Shown here one piece after another: positions 15,311 through 28,771 of a stretch of DNA of 64,000 bases. Numbering within the stretch: the stretch's first letter is position 1; every line of letters starts with the position of its first letter. The position numbers and the translations under genes were made by a program. Below the pieces are notes generated by a model that worked only from the letters and a program-made list of their open reading frames with translations, did not search any database and was not told where the DNA came from. The stretch covers positions 1-64,000 of the forward strand of contig NZ_JACCKD010000010.1 of NCBI RefSeq assembly GCF_013450155.1. The letters are read 5' to 3'. The stretch is from Haloechinothrix aidingensis. Its GTDB lineage: Bacteria > Actinomycetota > Actinomycetes > Mycobacteriales > Pseudonocardiaceae.

Positions 15311-17851
15311 TTACTGGCGCAGGGTGGCGCCGCACTGCTCGGCTGCCGCTGCGATGGCGGAGTCGCGGGCCCCGGTGGCCTCTTCAGCCGTCAGCGTCCG
15401 GTCAGGTGCGCGGAACCGCAGGCTGTAGGCCAGTGACCGGTTGCCGGCACCCACCTGCTCGCCGGTGTAGACGTCGAACAGCGCCACGTCCTCGAGCAGG
15501 TCACCACCGCCGCTGCGCAGCGCGGCAGCCACGTCAGCCGACGGGACCTCCGCGTCGACCACCAGTGCCACGTCCATCAGCACCGGCGGGTACGGGGACA
15601 GCTCCGGCGCGGGCCGCCTGCGCCGCATCGGCACCGCATCGAGGTCCAGCTCCATCGCTACCGCGCGCTTGGGCAGACCCATCGCCTCGAGAACCTTCGG
15701 GTGCAGCTCACCGGCATGCCCCACGCAGGTGCCCTCGACACGCAGCTCGGCACAGCGGCCAGGATGCCACGGCATCATCTCGGCCGAACGCACCTCGAGC
15801 TCGGCCCCGGCGGCCGCCGCGACGGTACGTGCCGCCTCAACGGCGTCGCTCCAGGTCGCGGGCTCCCCGCGACCCCACCATCCGGAACGCATGCGCTGAC
15901 CGGTGAGTACCACGGCCACGTGCAGTGGCTGGTCCGGAACGGCCTGTTCCAGGGCATCGACCTCCGCGTCGCTGGGGCGCTGCCGCACACCGGGATCCGG
16001 CGCGGACGGCTCCCCGGGCGTCGGGGCGACAATCTGACCAATGTGGAACAGCGAGAGGTCCCGGAAGCCCCGCGAGATGTTGCGGTGCACGGTCTCCAGC
16101 AGCCCCGGCAGCAGCATCGTCGCGAGCTGGTCCTTCTCCGCCTCCAGCGGGTTGAGCACCCGCACCGCGTCGCGCCGCTCGTCGTCGGCTGCCAGGCCGA
16201 AGTCGTCCCACACCGAGGCCGCCGTGAACGGGAACGGCAACACCTCGACGTAGCCCGACTCGGCCAGTGCCCGCGATACCGCCCTACGCCTACGCTGCAC
16301 CTCGGTCAGGCCGGTGCCCGCCGACGCCGCAGGCAGCTCGGACGGGATGCTGTCGTAGCCTTCCAGGCGGAGGACTTCCTCGACCAGATCGGCAGGCTGG
16401 TTCAGGTCCGCGCGCCAGCTGGGCGGCTCCGCGGTGACCTCGGCGGTCCCATCGGCGCCGGTACCGATGCTGACCTTGCAGCCGATCTGGGTCAGCCGGC
16501 GGGCGGTCACACCCCGTGCGTAGCGCACACCGGCCGTGCGGTCCGGCAGATCGATCGGCATGGTGACCGCCCGGGCGGGGGTGACCTCACCCTCGTCGGT
16601 ACGCCCTCGCTCGACCGTGCCGCCGCCGTACTGCTGCAGCAGCGTAGCGGCCAGCTCGACCGCCACGGGGGGAAGGGCCGGGTCGGTGAAACGTTCGAAC
16701 CGTTTCGCCGCCTCGGAGAACAGCCGGTGGCGCCGCGCGGTCCTGCTGATCGACGCCGGGTCCCAGTGCGCGCCTTCGAGTAGCACGTCGGCGCTGCTGT
16801 CACTGATCTCGGTGCTGGCTCCGCCCATGGTGCCCGCAAGGGACACCACACCCGTGTCGTCGGCGATGACCATGTCGTCCGGGTCGAGCTCACGCTCGAC
16901 CTCGTCCAGTGTGGTGAGGGTCTCGCCGTTCTTGGCGCGGCGCACGACCAGGCCGCCGCTGACGCTTGCCGTGTCGAAGGCGTGCAGCGGCTGGCCGAGC
17001 TCCAGCATCACGTAGTTGGTGACGTCGACCGCCAGCGAGATCGGCCGCATCCCTGCCAGCATCAGCCTGCGCCGCATCCACCACGGTGCGACCGCGCGTG
17101 TGTCCACACCGGTCAGTCGCCGGAGCACGAAACGGCTGCAACCGTCGCGATCCTCGATACGCACCGGCCACGCGTCCTCGCCGACCTGTTCCAGCTCGCG
17201 CGTACCCGGGTCGCCGAACGGAGCCGCGTAGGCACAGGCGAGCTCGCGCGCCAGCCCGCGGATCGACATCGCGTGCCCCATGTCGGGCGTCGGCTCCACG
17301 TCCAGTACCGCGTCGTCCAACCCGAGGATCGTCCGCGCGTCGTCGCCCGGCAGGGCACTGCCCGGGTCCAGAACCAGGATGCCGGAGTGGTCGTCACCGA
17401 GGCCGAGCTCGCGGGCCGAGCACATCATGCCTTCGCTGACGTGGCCGTAAGTCTTGCGCTCGCTGATCGTGAACTCACCCGGCAGCACCGTGCCGGGCAG
17501 CGCGACGACGACGAGGTCGCCCTCCACGAAGTTGGTCGCGCCCGCCACGATCCCCCGGGTTCGCTGCTCCTCGTCGTAGCTGCGTTCGGTGACGGCGAAA
17601 CCGAGACTCGTGTTGGTCTCGGGCTCGGACCCACCGGTGTCGACCTTGCAGTACCGGATCGGCTTGGCGAACTCGGTCAGCTCGGTGATCTCGGTGACCC
17701 TGCCGACCACCAACTCCCCACGGACGGCATCGAGCGAGTGCACATCCTCGACCTCGATACCGACCCCCAGCAAGGCGTCGGTCAGTTCCTGCGCACCGAC
17801 GCCCTCACTCAGCTCGAGATGCTCGGTCAGCCAGCTGACGGGAACTCGCAC
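15311..17851 (-). CDS. pheT: Phenylalanyl-tRNA synthetase beta subunit
   Basis: Beta chain of the alpha2-beta2 enzyme. The 846-residue product has the usual order: an N-terminal lobe (MRVPVSWLTEHLELSEGV), a tRNA-binding EMAP-like domain (about 40-150), the B3/B4 domain (about 210-370), a B5 domain (about 405-480), the catalytic-like core (WRADLNQPADLVEEVLRLEGYD), and a C-terminal anticodon-binding FDX-ACB domain (LSPYPPVLMDVALVVDAEV). The GTG start abuts the pheS stop, with GGAGG inside the end of pheS. It is the last gene of the infC-pheT run. Confidence 0.95.
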   Translation of the reverse strand: MRVPVSWLTEHLELSEGVGAQELTDALLGVGIEVEDVHSLDAVRGELVVGRVTEITELTEFAKPIRYCKVDTGGSEPETNTSLGFAVTERSYDEEQRTRGIVAGATNFVEGDLVVVALPGTVLPGEFTISERKTYGHVSEGMMCSARELGLGDDHSGILVLDPGSALPGDDARTILGLDDAVLDVEPTPDMGHAMSIRGLARELACAYAAPFGDPGTRELEQVGEDAWPVRIEDRDGCSRFVLRRLTGVDTRAVAPWWMRRRLMLAGMRPISLAVDVTNYVMLELGQPLHAFDTASVSGGLVVRRAKNGETLTTLDEVERELDPDDMVIADDTGVVSLAGTMGGASTEISDSSADVLLEGAHWDPASISRTARRHRLFSEAAKRFERFTDPALPPVAVELAATLLQQYGGGTVERGRTDEGEVTPARAVTMPIDLPDRTAGVRYARGVTARRLTQIGCKVSIGTGADGTAEVTAEPPSWRADLNQPADLVEEVLRLEGYDSIPSELPAASAGTGLTEVQRRRRAVSRALAESGYVEVLPFPFTAASVWDDFGLAADDERRDAVRVLNPLEAEKDQLATMLLPGLLETVHRNISRGFRDLSLFHIGQIVAPTPGEPSAPDPGVRQRPSDAEVDALEQAVPDQPLHVAVVLTGQRMRSGWWGRGEPATWSDAVEAARTVAAAAGAELEVRSAEMMPWHPGRCAELRVEGTCVGHAGELHPKVLEAMGLPKRAVAMELDLDAVPMRRRRPAPELSPYPPVLMDVALVVDAEVPSADVAAALRSGGGDLLEDVALFDVYTGEQVGAGNRSLAYSLRFRAPDRTLTAEEATGARDSAIAAAAEQCGATLRQ

Positions 17852-19824
<1,973 letters not shown>

Positions 19825-19831
19825 CGGACGC

Positions 19832-20212
19832 TCACGCGGGCTTCTTGGCTTCCTGAGGGTCCGCCTGCTTCTTGGCGACGTCGACGAGCGCGGCGAACGC
19901 GGCCTCGTCGTGCACCGCGAGCTCGGCGAGGTTCTTCCGGTCGACCTCGACACCCGCGGACTTGAGCCCCTGGATGAGCCTGTTGTACGTGATCCCGTTC
20001 TGCCTGGCTGCCGCGTTGATACGCGTGATCCAGAGCTGCCGGAAGTCGCCCTTACGGGCCTTGCGGTCCCGGTAGGCGTAGTTGAATGAGTGGAGCGTCT
20101 GCTCCTTTGCCCTGCGATACAGCCGCGAACGCTGTCCCCGGTACCCCTTGGCCCGTTCGAGAGTTGCGCGACGCTTCTTCTGGGCGTTCACTGCCCGCTT
20201 GACGCGTGCCAC
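19832..20212 (-). CDS. rplT: 50S ribosomal protein L20
   Basis: Early-assembly 50S subunit protein binding 23S rRNA. The 126 residues include the conserved [15 protein letters not shown] start, [18 protein letters not shown] and [15 protein letters not shown]20 represses its own operon in several bacteria by binding an mRNA site that mimics 23S rRNA; a hairpin just before rpmI (20502-20527) and structures in the infC leader are possible sites here, by inference only. Confidence 0.97.
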   Translation of the reverse strand: MARVKRAVNAQKKRRATLERAKGYRGQRSRLYRRAKEQTLHSFNYAYRDRKARKGDFRQLWITRINAAARQNGITYNRLIQGLKSAGVEVDRKNLAELAVHDEAAFAALVDVAKKQADPQEAKKPA

Positions 20213-20288
20213 GAATCCATCCTGTCGATCGGGGGACGGTCTCCCGCCCCGGCGGTTTCGTTCCGGTCTGTGATGTTCGGCGAGGCCC

Positions 20289-20483
20289 TCAGCGGCGAAG
20301 CAGTCGCCGGATCATCCGGTTGTCGCTGGGGGCGACTTCGGTCGTCCCCTCGAGACGCCGCGAGACGCGGTTCGACTTCTTCTCCATGAGGTGCCTGCGG
20401 CCGGCCTTCTGGCGGCGGAGCTTGCCACTGCCGGTGACCTTGATCCGCTTCTTCGTGCCACTGTGGGTCTTCTGCTTCGGCAT
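20289..20483 (-). CDS. rpmI: 50S ribosomal protein L35
   Basis: Small basic 50S subunit protein of 64 residues, [20 protein letters not shown] at the start and MIRRLLRR at the end, matching L35. The start is supported by GAGGAA upstream of the ATG. It lies between infC and rplT with short spacers, the universal order infC-rpmI-rplT. Confidence 0.97.
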   Translation of the reverse strand: MPKQKTHSGTKKRIKVTGSGKLRRQKAGRRHLMEKKSNRVSRRLEGTTEVAPSDNRMIRRLLRR

Positions 20484-20501
20484 CTGTTCCTCTTTCCTGT
20501 C

Positions 20502-20527
20502 CAACACACGAACGCATACGTGTGTTG
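20502..20527 (-). promoter_or_regulatory. Hairpin immediately upstream of the rpmI ribosome binding site
   Basis: CAACACACG and CGTGTGTTG form a perfect 9-bp stem with an 8-nt loop ending about 19 bases before the rpmI ATG. The infC-rpmI spacer of 206 bases is long for this operon. The hairpin could be part of an L20-dependent translational operator, or a processing site. Confidence 0.4.
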
Positions 20528-20689
20528 CACCCGTGTAGGAGCTGCCCCGCGCCGGCACGTGACCGCTCCGGCCACTCCGGCCCACATTCGGCGGGGCCGT
20601 GGGGAGACTGGCAGCCTCCCGGTCAGGTCGATTCCCGGCCGCGCGACGAGCCTCGCGTCTCCGCGACGTTCCCGCGGCCGTCCTCTCCC

Positions 20690-21247
20690 CTACGGCGTGG
20701 CTGTGCTGTTCTTGTTCGACTTACTCTTCGCCTTGGCGTTCTTGTGCGGAGCCAACACCATGATCATGTTGCGGCCGTCCTGTTTCGGGGACGACTCCAC
20801 GAACGCGATGTCGGACACATCCTCGGCGAGGCGCTCGAGCAAGCGGAAACCGAGCTCCGGTCGCGATTGCTCCCTGCCCCGGAACATGATCGTGACCTTG
20901 ACCTTGTGTCCCTGACCGAGGAAGCGGGACACATGGCCCTTCTTCGTCTCGTAGTCATGCGGGTCGATCTTCGGCCGGAGCTTTTGCTCCTTGATCACGG
21001 TCGCCTGCTGGTTACGGCGCGACTCACGGGCCTTCTGCGCACTCTCGTACTTGTACTTGCCGTAGTCCATGAGTTTCGCGACCGGCGGCCGCGCCTGGGG
21101 GGCGACCTCTACGAGGTCGAGGTCCGCTTCATCGGCGAGCCGTAACGCGTCTTCGATACGGACGATGCCGACCTGCTCGCCGTTGGGTCCGACGAGGCGG
21201 ACTTCAGGAACGCGAATGCGCTCATTGATGCGCGCGTCAGAGCTGAT
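20690..21247 (-). CDS. infC: Translation initiation factor IF-3, probable ATC start
   Basis: Binds the 30S subunit and checks start codon-initiator tRNA pairing. The product has the N-domain ([30 protein letters not shown]), a basic linker (ARESRRNQQ) and the C-domain ([26 protein letters not shown]). Homology begins at [11 protein letters not shown], where no ATG, GTG or TTG is available. AAGGAGG lies four bases before the ATC at 21247, so ATC is the likely initiator (185 residues). Rare start codons in infC are known to allow autoregulation by IF-3. An ATG 111 bases upstream in frame would add residues of no known similarity. Confidence 0.9.
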   Translation of the reverse strand: MSSDARINERIRVPEVRLVGPNGEQVGIVRIEDALRLADEADLDLVEVAPQARPPVAKLMDYGKYKYESAQKARESRRNQQATVIKEQKLRPKIDPHDYETKKGHVSRFLGQGHKVKVTIMFRGREQSRPELGFRLLERLAEDVSDIAFVESSPKQDGRNMIMVLAPHKNAKAKSKSNKNSTATP

Positions 21248-21283
21248 GAGGCCTCCTTGGTCCGAGCATTGCCTGCGCTGTAC

Positions 21284-21339
21284 AGACACGGATGTGTCTT
21301 GGTTGTCGTTGTCTCCCGGGCCCCAAATACTTCGGGCCC
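21284..21339 (-). promoter_or_regulatory. Structured leader of the infC operon
   Basis: On the minus strand two hairpins precede infC: GGGCCC/GGGCCC with a 10-nt loop (21334-21339 with 21318-21323) and AGACAC/GTGTCT with a 4-nt loop (21294-21299 with 21284-21289). CTGGAC...17 bp...TATTTG, ending inside the first hairpin, is a weak promoter candidate. In other phyla infC leaders carry L20 or IF-3 control; that these structures do so is untested. Confidence 0.35.
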
Positions 21340-21405
21340 CACTACCGTCCAGCGGCATGCGGGGCCCTCATCCGATCGACATCCGTGACAACGCACGAAT
21401 GCCTC

Positions 21406-21429
21406 CGTGAGTTCCCGCGGGAACTCACG
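21406..21429. promoter_or_regulatory. 24-bp perfect palindrome between infC and the DUF1844 gene
   Basis: CGTGAGTTCCCG followed by CGGGAACTCACG is a perfect dyad with no spacer. It lies in the divergent region, about 160 bases upstream of the infC start and about 105 bases upstream of the DUF1844 start. A spacer-free dyad fits an operator for a dimeric regulator better than a terminator. Confidence 0.5.
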
Positions 21430-21533
21430 TGACCGGACCCGGACGCCTGAGACGGCGACGCGGGTGGGAGCGGGGCTCCACTTGCTCACCCCCGATTACT
21501 CGGGAGCTGGTCGCGCATGGAAGGGTATCAGAC

Positions 21534-21935
21534 GTGGTTGACAGCAACACCGAACAGCCCCAGTTTTCCTCCGAATGGCAGAACCCGGGCGAACGTGACC
21601 TGGCTGACATTCCCAGTGTCGAGGTGATCAGTCGCGCCGCCGTCATGCTGCTGTCCGCCTCGGCAGAACGCCTCGGTCTCGCCGACGATGACCCGGAGAA
21701 CAGCCCGTACCGCGACCTCGACGAGGCGCGGCGCTTGATCACGGCACTGGCCGGGCTGGTCACGTCTTCCGCCGAGTATCTCGGTGCGCACGCCGGCCCG
21801 TTGCGGGAGGGTCTGCAGTCGCTGCAGCGCGCCTTCCGGGAAGCCTCCGTCGTGCCGGACGAGCCGGGCCAGGGTCCGGGCGAGAAGTACACCGGCCGCG
21901 TGCCGGCACGCCCCGCCAACGACAGTGGTGCCTGA
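21534..21935 (+). CDS. DUF1844 family protein
   Basis: A 133-residue protein of unknown function from the family commonly encoded beside infC in actinobacteria. Recognisable are DIPSVEVISRAAVMLLSASAERLG and DEARRLITALAGLVTSSAEYLG, which form the helical core. The GTG at 21534 has GGAAGG nine bases upstream; the frame also opens to 21429, but residues before VVDSN look non-coding and overlap the palindrome. Divergent from infC and convergent with the SRPBCC gene. Confidence 0.75.
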   Translation: MVDSNTEQPQFSSEWQNPGERDLADIPSVEVISRAAVMLLSASAERLGLADDDPENSPYRDLDEARRLITALAGLVTSSAEYLGAHAGPLREGLQSLQRAFREASVVPDEPGQGPGEKYTGRVPARPANDSGA

Positions 21936-21947
21936 CACGGCGCCGCA

Positions 21948-22468
21948 CTACCGCCCGGCGTGACCGTTGGCGAGGTAGGCGCGCAGGCCACGCCGGCCAC
22001 GCCACATCATGGCGGTGTGGTTCGCGCGGTACAGCGGACCGAGAGCGCGTTCCGCACGCCGCAGCAGCGACTTGCGGATCTCGACAGCCTGGTACACCTC
22101 CACACGCGCGCCGTGCCCGTCGGGCGCCACACGGCAACGACAGAAACCCTCCAGGTCCCCGGTGAGGTCGACGCGCAGGTGCCCGGAGCGCTCGTCCTCC
22201 TCGGCGCGATGCAGCCGCAGGTCCAGCGAGTACGGCAGGAGTGCCCGGCACATCACCCGCGCGGTGTCGTCGTCGAGCCGCGCGACGGTGCGCACGTCCC
22301 GCCACCACCGCGGGTAGGACGCGAGATCGGCGAGCGCGGTGAACACCTCGGCAACAGGTGCCTCGAGTAGCCAGACATTGCGGAACCGGTACGTGCGGGA
22401 AGACACCTGCCAGCGTACCGGGTGCGGCGTGGTGGCTCGGCCTTGCCGCCCGTGGCCTGCGCGGGGCA

Positions 22469-22469
<1 letters not shown>
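21948..22469 (-). CDS. SRPBCC-family (polyketide cyclase-like) protein
   Basis: A 173-residue START/Bet v1-like lipid-binding-fold protein. Evidence is the pattern WLLEAPVAEVFTALADLASYPRWWRDVRTV followed by alternating strands and a final helix. The ATG at 22469 overlaps the uvrA stop (TGATG), suggesting coupling. A GTG at 22406 (VSSRTYRFR) would remove a basic, low-similarity N-terminus and is an equally good start. No catalytic role can be assigned. Confidence 0.7.
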
Positions 22470-25324
<2,855 letters not shown>

Positions 25325-25386
25325 ACCAGGTCCTTTCGCTAGCGGAATTCGGCTGCCGGATCGCATCGATGAAGCGGCCGTCTTCC

Positions 25387-25409
25387 ATGTTAGGCCCCCG
25401 CCCCGACAG
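25387..25409 (-). promoter_or_regulatory. uvrA promoter, PafBC/RecA-NDp-like
   Basis: Minus strand reads CTGTCGGGG (25409-25401), eight bases, then TAACAT (25392-25387). The published RecA-independent mycobacterial DNA-damage promoter has the form TTGTCRGTG-N8-TAnnnT, so the spacing is exact with two differences in the upstream box. Transcription would start about 55 bases before the uvrA GTG. Confidence 0.65.
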
Positions 25410-25491
25410 AGTTGCGGGCCTCATCCCCACGTTCCGACCCGCCCTGTCGAGCACCTTCTGCATACTGCATCCCACGCATTACGATAGGGGC

Positions 25492-26169
25492 GTGAAGATC
25501 GTTGACGAGTACACCGGACACGTCACGCCCGGCGGCGACGCCACGCGACGCGTCCTGAGCGCACTGACCATCACCAAGCTGTCCGTCGGCCCGATGGACA
25601 ACAACGCGTACCTGTTGACCTGCCGCGACACCGGTGAGGCCTTGTTGATCGACGCGGCGAACGACGCGGAACGCCTCACCGATCTCCTCGGCTACGACGA
25701 CGACCGCGCGAACCTGCGCACGATCGTCACGACACACCGGCACGGCGACCACTGGCAAGCCCTCGGCGCGATCGCCGGTGCGCACGGCTGCTCCACCGCG
25801 GCCCACCCCGTGGACGCGCCCGAGCTGCCGGTGACACCGGACGTGCTGGTCGAGCACGGTGACACGATCCCGGTCGGCAACTGCCGGCTCGAGGTGATCC
25901 ACCTCCGCGGGCACACACCGGGGTCGATCGCCCTGCTCTACCGGGACCCCGCGGGACACCCGCACCTGTTCACCGGAGACTCGCTGTTCCCGGGCGGGGT
26001 CGGCAAGACCACCTCGCCGGAGGACTTCGCCTCGCTCATCGACGACGTCGAGCAGCGCGTCTTCGCCGAGCTTCCCGACGACACCTGGTTCTACCCCGGC
26101 CACGGGGACGACTCCACGATCGGCGCCGAGCGCCCCAAGCTCGGCGAGTGGCGCGAACGCGGCTGGTAG
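25492..26169 (+). CDS. Metallo-beta-lactamase-fold hydrolase (glyoxalase II-like)
   Basis: A 225-residue binuclear-metal hydrolase. The metal motif HxHxDH is present as THRHGDHW, with further ligands in LRGHTPGSIALLY, LFTGDSLFPGG and FYPGHGDD, the pattern of the hydroxyacylglutathione-hydrolase branch. In actinobacteria such proteins may act on mycothiol or bacillithiol esters or other thioesters, but the substrate is not visible. The GTG at 25492 is six bases after TACGAT, which with TTCTGC 18 bp upstream would give a leaderless transcript. Divergent from uvrA. Confidence 0.85.
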   Translation: MKIVDEYTGHVTPGGDATRRVLSALTITKLSVGPMDNNAYLLTCRDTGEALLIDAANDAERLTDLLGYDDDRANLRTIVTTHRHGDHWQALGAIAGAHGCSTAAHPVDAPELPVTPDVLVEHGDTIPVGNCRLEVIHLRGHTPGSIALLYRDPAGHPHLFTGDSLFPGGVGKTTSPEDFASLIDDVEQRVFAELPDDTWFYPGHGDDSTIGAERPKLGEWRERGW

Positions 26170-26374
26170 TACCGCACAGCGCCCCGCGATCGGGTGAACC
26201 GGGCTTTCTCGACACATCGTGCCTGAGTACAGTCCTGTCCAGTCGCCGTTCAACGGCACCGGGTAGCCGGCAGGCCGCTGGCACCGGACAGCTGGGCGCG
26301 CCAGCTGTCCTACCGAGGCAACCCCTGGCCCGGAACGTGCGTGAGCACAGTACGTCGACAAGCCGGGAGGTGGC

Positions 26375-27658
26375 ATGAAGCCCGCACGGACCGTGAGCTG
26401 CCTGATTTCCGCCGCGCTGATTCTGGCCGCTGGCGGATGCGGCACGGATGCCTCGAACGGCGGTGAGGGTGCCGCCAACACGTCGGCCGATACCGACAGG
26501 GTCGAACCAGCCGAGGAAGCTCCCGTCGACGAGACAGTCGCGGGCATCCGCTCGTTCACCGGGGCTTTCGGCGAGCTCCTCGCCGAGAGGGGTGCCGGCG
26601 AGACGGAGAACACCGTGTTCTCGCCGTTGAGTCTGGGTTATGCCTTCGCCATGCTGCGCGCCGGAGCGGACGGGGTTACGGCCGATCAGCTCGACGAGGT
26701 CTTCGGCTTCCCGCAGGGCGTGCACGCGGCGTACAACGCGCTCAGTACCGGCGTGGTCAACACGGGCGAAGCCGCGGACCAGACCGGCCCCGACGCGACG
26801 CGCGAGCCGGACGAGCAACCGCCGGACCCGGTCGTGAGCATCGCCAACGGCCTGTTCGTGCAAGACGGCATCGAGCCGGGTGAGGACTTCCTCAACACCC
26901 TGGCCCGGCAGTACGGCGCCGGCGCCGAGTACGTCGACTTCAGTACGGGGTCGGCAGCCGAAAAGATCAACGACTGGGTGTCGGACCGGACGAACGAACG
27001 CATCGACACCCTGTTCGACGAGCTCGACCCGCGGACCGTCACGGTGCTGGCCAACGCCGTGTACCTCAAGGCAGGCTGGGAGTCGCCGTTCGACGAGTCC
27101 CGCACGACCGACGAGCCGTTCCACCTGGCGGACGGCACCACCACGGAGGTGCCGATGATGAACAAGGAGGCCGCCGAGCTGAGCTACGTCGACGGGGACT
27201 CCTGGGAGGCCGTGCAGCTGCCGTACGTCGGTGGCGAGCTGGCGATGTGGGTCGTGGTGCCCGCCGGGGAGCCGGGGCAGGCACCGACGGTCACCGCCGG
27301 GATGCTCGAGGAGTTCGACCACGGCGAACCGACCGAGCTCGACATCGCGTTGCCACGCTGGGACTACGGGGCGGATGCCGAGCTGCTACCCCTGCTCGCC
27401 GAGCTCGGCCTGCGTGATCTCGACGACCTCGGCGGCATCGCCGAGGAGGTCGTGGTGGATGACGCCGTGCATCGGGCGAACATCACCGTGGACGAGTCGG
27501 GAACGGAGGCGGCTGCCGTGACCGGCATCGCCGGTGTCGTGTCGGCTCCCCTGCCCGCGGACAAGACGATCCGGGCCGACCAGCCGTTCTCCTACGCCAT
27601 CACGCATGAGCCGACCGGCGCACCGCTGTTCGTCGGCTCGGTGGCCGACCCCGGCTGA
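26375..27658 (+). CDS. Serpin-family protease inhibitor, predicted lipoprotein
   Basis: A serine-protease inhibitor of the serpin superfamily, unusual in bacteria. The 427-residue product has a lipoprotein signal (ISAALILAAGGC, lipidated Cys22), an acidic linker, then the serpin fold: VFSPLSLGYAFAMLRAGA, TVLANAVYLKAGWESPF and VQLPYVGGELAMWVVVP. The reactive-loop hinge ESGTEAAAVTG (374-384) matches the inhibitory consensus with small residues, and the serpin signature QPFSYAITHEPTGAPLFVGSV follows. Counting from the hinge predicts P1-P1' as Ser390-Ala391, which would suit an elastase- or subtilisin-like target. GGGAGGTG precedes the ATG. It probably sits on the outer face of the membrane. Confidence 0.93.
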   Translation: MKPARTVSCLISAALILAAGGCGTDASNGGEGAANTSADTDRVEPAEEAPVDETVAGIRSFTGAFGELLAERGAGETENTVFSPLSLGYAFAMLRAGADGVTADQLDEVFGFPQGVHAAYNALSTGVVNTGEAADQTGPDATREPDEQPPDPVVSIANGLFVQDGIEPGEDFLNTLARQYGAGAEYVDFSTGSAAEKINDWVSDRTNERIDTLFDELDPRTVTVLANAVYLKAGWESPFDESRTTDEPFHLADGTTTEVPMMNKEAAELSYVDGDSWEAVQLPYVGGELAMWVVVPAGEPGQAPTVTAGMLEEFDHGEPTELDIALPRWDYGADAELLPLLAELGLRDLDDLGGIAEEVVVDDAVHRANITVDESGTEAAAVTGIAGVVSAPLPADKTIRADQPFSYAITHEPTGAPLFVGSVADPG

Positions 27659-27661
27659 GTC

Positions 27662-27682
27662 CCGGGACGGGGCACGTCCCGG
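27662..27682 (+). terminator. Terminator-like hairpin after the serpin gene
   Basis: CCGGGACG and CGTCCCGG form a perfect 8-bp GC-rich stem with a GGGCA loop, starting four bases after the stop codon. No U-tract is present. Confidence 0.5.
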
Positions 27683-27774
27683 ACGCACCGCACAGCACGG
27701 CCGTTCTCCCGCACGGGTCGGCAGCCCGCCGGGCGAGGGTTGCCCGAACGCCGACTATCACGCAGGATCCCACT

Positions 27775-28638
27775 ATGGATCATGGTCAGTTCGCCGACCT
27801 CGCGGCCGCATGCCATCGAGCCGTCGACCCGCTGCACGCGATGTTGTACTTCGCACCCGAGGCCGAGGAGGAGCTCACCGGCATCGGACTTCACCGTGGG
27901 CGGATGAGCTACTTCGCCAGCCGAGCGGCCCCGATGGGCCCGGTCGGTGCCGGGACCGTGACAGCGACCTTCTACAACTTCAACCCCCAGCTGGTCGCCA
28001 AACACATCCCGCACGCATGGACGCTCGCCTCTCCGGAACAGGTCATTGACGCGCGGTATCGCGCAGCAGGCGCCGCGCTGCGGCGCCTGCTCGGCGAGGC
28101 TGCTACCGACCCCGAGGTCGCCGAAGCAGCCGAGCTCGCCCGCGAGGCCACCCGTGGCTGCACCCCGGAAGGGCGCCCGCTGTACGCCGCCCACGCCGAC
28201 CTGGACTGGCCGAGCGATCCGGTGCTCGTGCTGTGGCATGCCATCACCCTGCTGCGGGAGTTCCGCGGCGACGGGCACGTCGCGGCGCTGGTCGACTCCG
28301 GGCTCGACGGGCTGTCCGCGCTGATCACGCATACCGCGACCGGCAGGGGATTCACCGAGTCCGCCGCGCAGGCCACCCGTGGATGGTCGGCCGACGAGTG
28401 GGAAACGACGGTGCGGGCCCTGCAGGCCGAAGGTGTCCTCGACAGCGACCGAGCACTGACCGAGCAGGGCGCGGCGCAGCGTGACCGTATCGAGGTCGCC
28501 ACCAACAACGCCGCTTCCGCACCATGGATCCACCTCGGTGCCGACGGGGCCAACCGTCTCCGGGAGATCTGCCGTGGCTTGAGCAAGCGAATCACGGCGG
28601 CGGGAGCGTTCCCCGCCGAACTCTTCGGGGGAAACTGA
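27775..28638 (+). CDS. SCO6745-like (SalK-type) helix-turn-helix-containing protein
   Basis: A 287-residue protein of an actinobacterial family of unknown function. The diagnostic N-terminal part is VDPLHAMLYFAPEAEEELTGIGL and YFASRAAPMGPVGAGTVTATFYNFNP; the C-terminal part (WSADEWETTVRALQAEGVL, then LTEQGAAQRDRIE) looks like a winged helix, as in MarR-like domains. There is no clear catalytic motif. It stands alone between the serpin and toxin-antitoxin genes in the same direction, and AGGA lies upstream of the ATG. Confidence 0.7.
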   Translation: MDHGQFADLAAACHRAVDPLHAMLYFAPEAEEELTGIGLHRGRMSYFASRAAPMGPVGAGTVTATFYNFNPQLVAKHIPHAWTLASPEQVIDARYRAAGAALRRLLGEAATDPEVAEAAELAREATRGCTPEGRPLYAAHADLDWPSDPVLVLWHAITLLREFRGDGHVAALVDSGLDGLSALITHTATGRGFTESAAQATRGWSADEWETTVRALQAEGVLDSDRALTEQGAAQRDRIEVATNNAASAPWIHLGADGANRLREICRGLSKRITAAGAFPAELFGGN

Positions 28639-28771
28639 GCGGCACCGGAACACACCGGCCCGGTGGACACGCCAGGTAGCCGGACCGGCGCCGACGGTGG
28701 TGACGAATCACATCCGGCACACCCTGCCTCACCAGCACCTACGATGCGCCCGCTCGTGCTACTTTGGAAAC

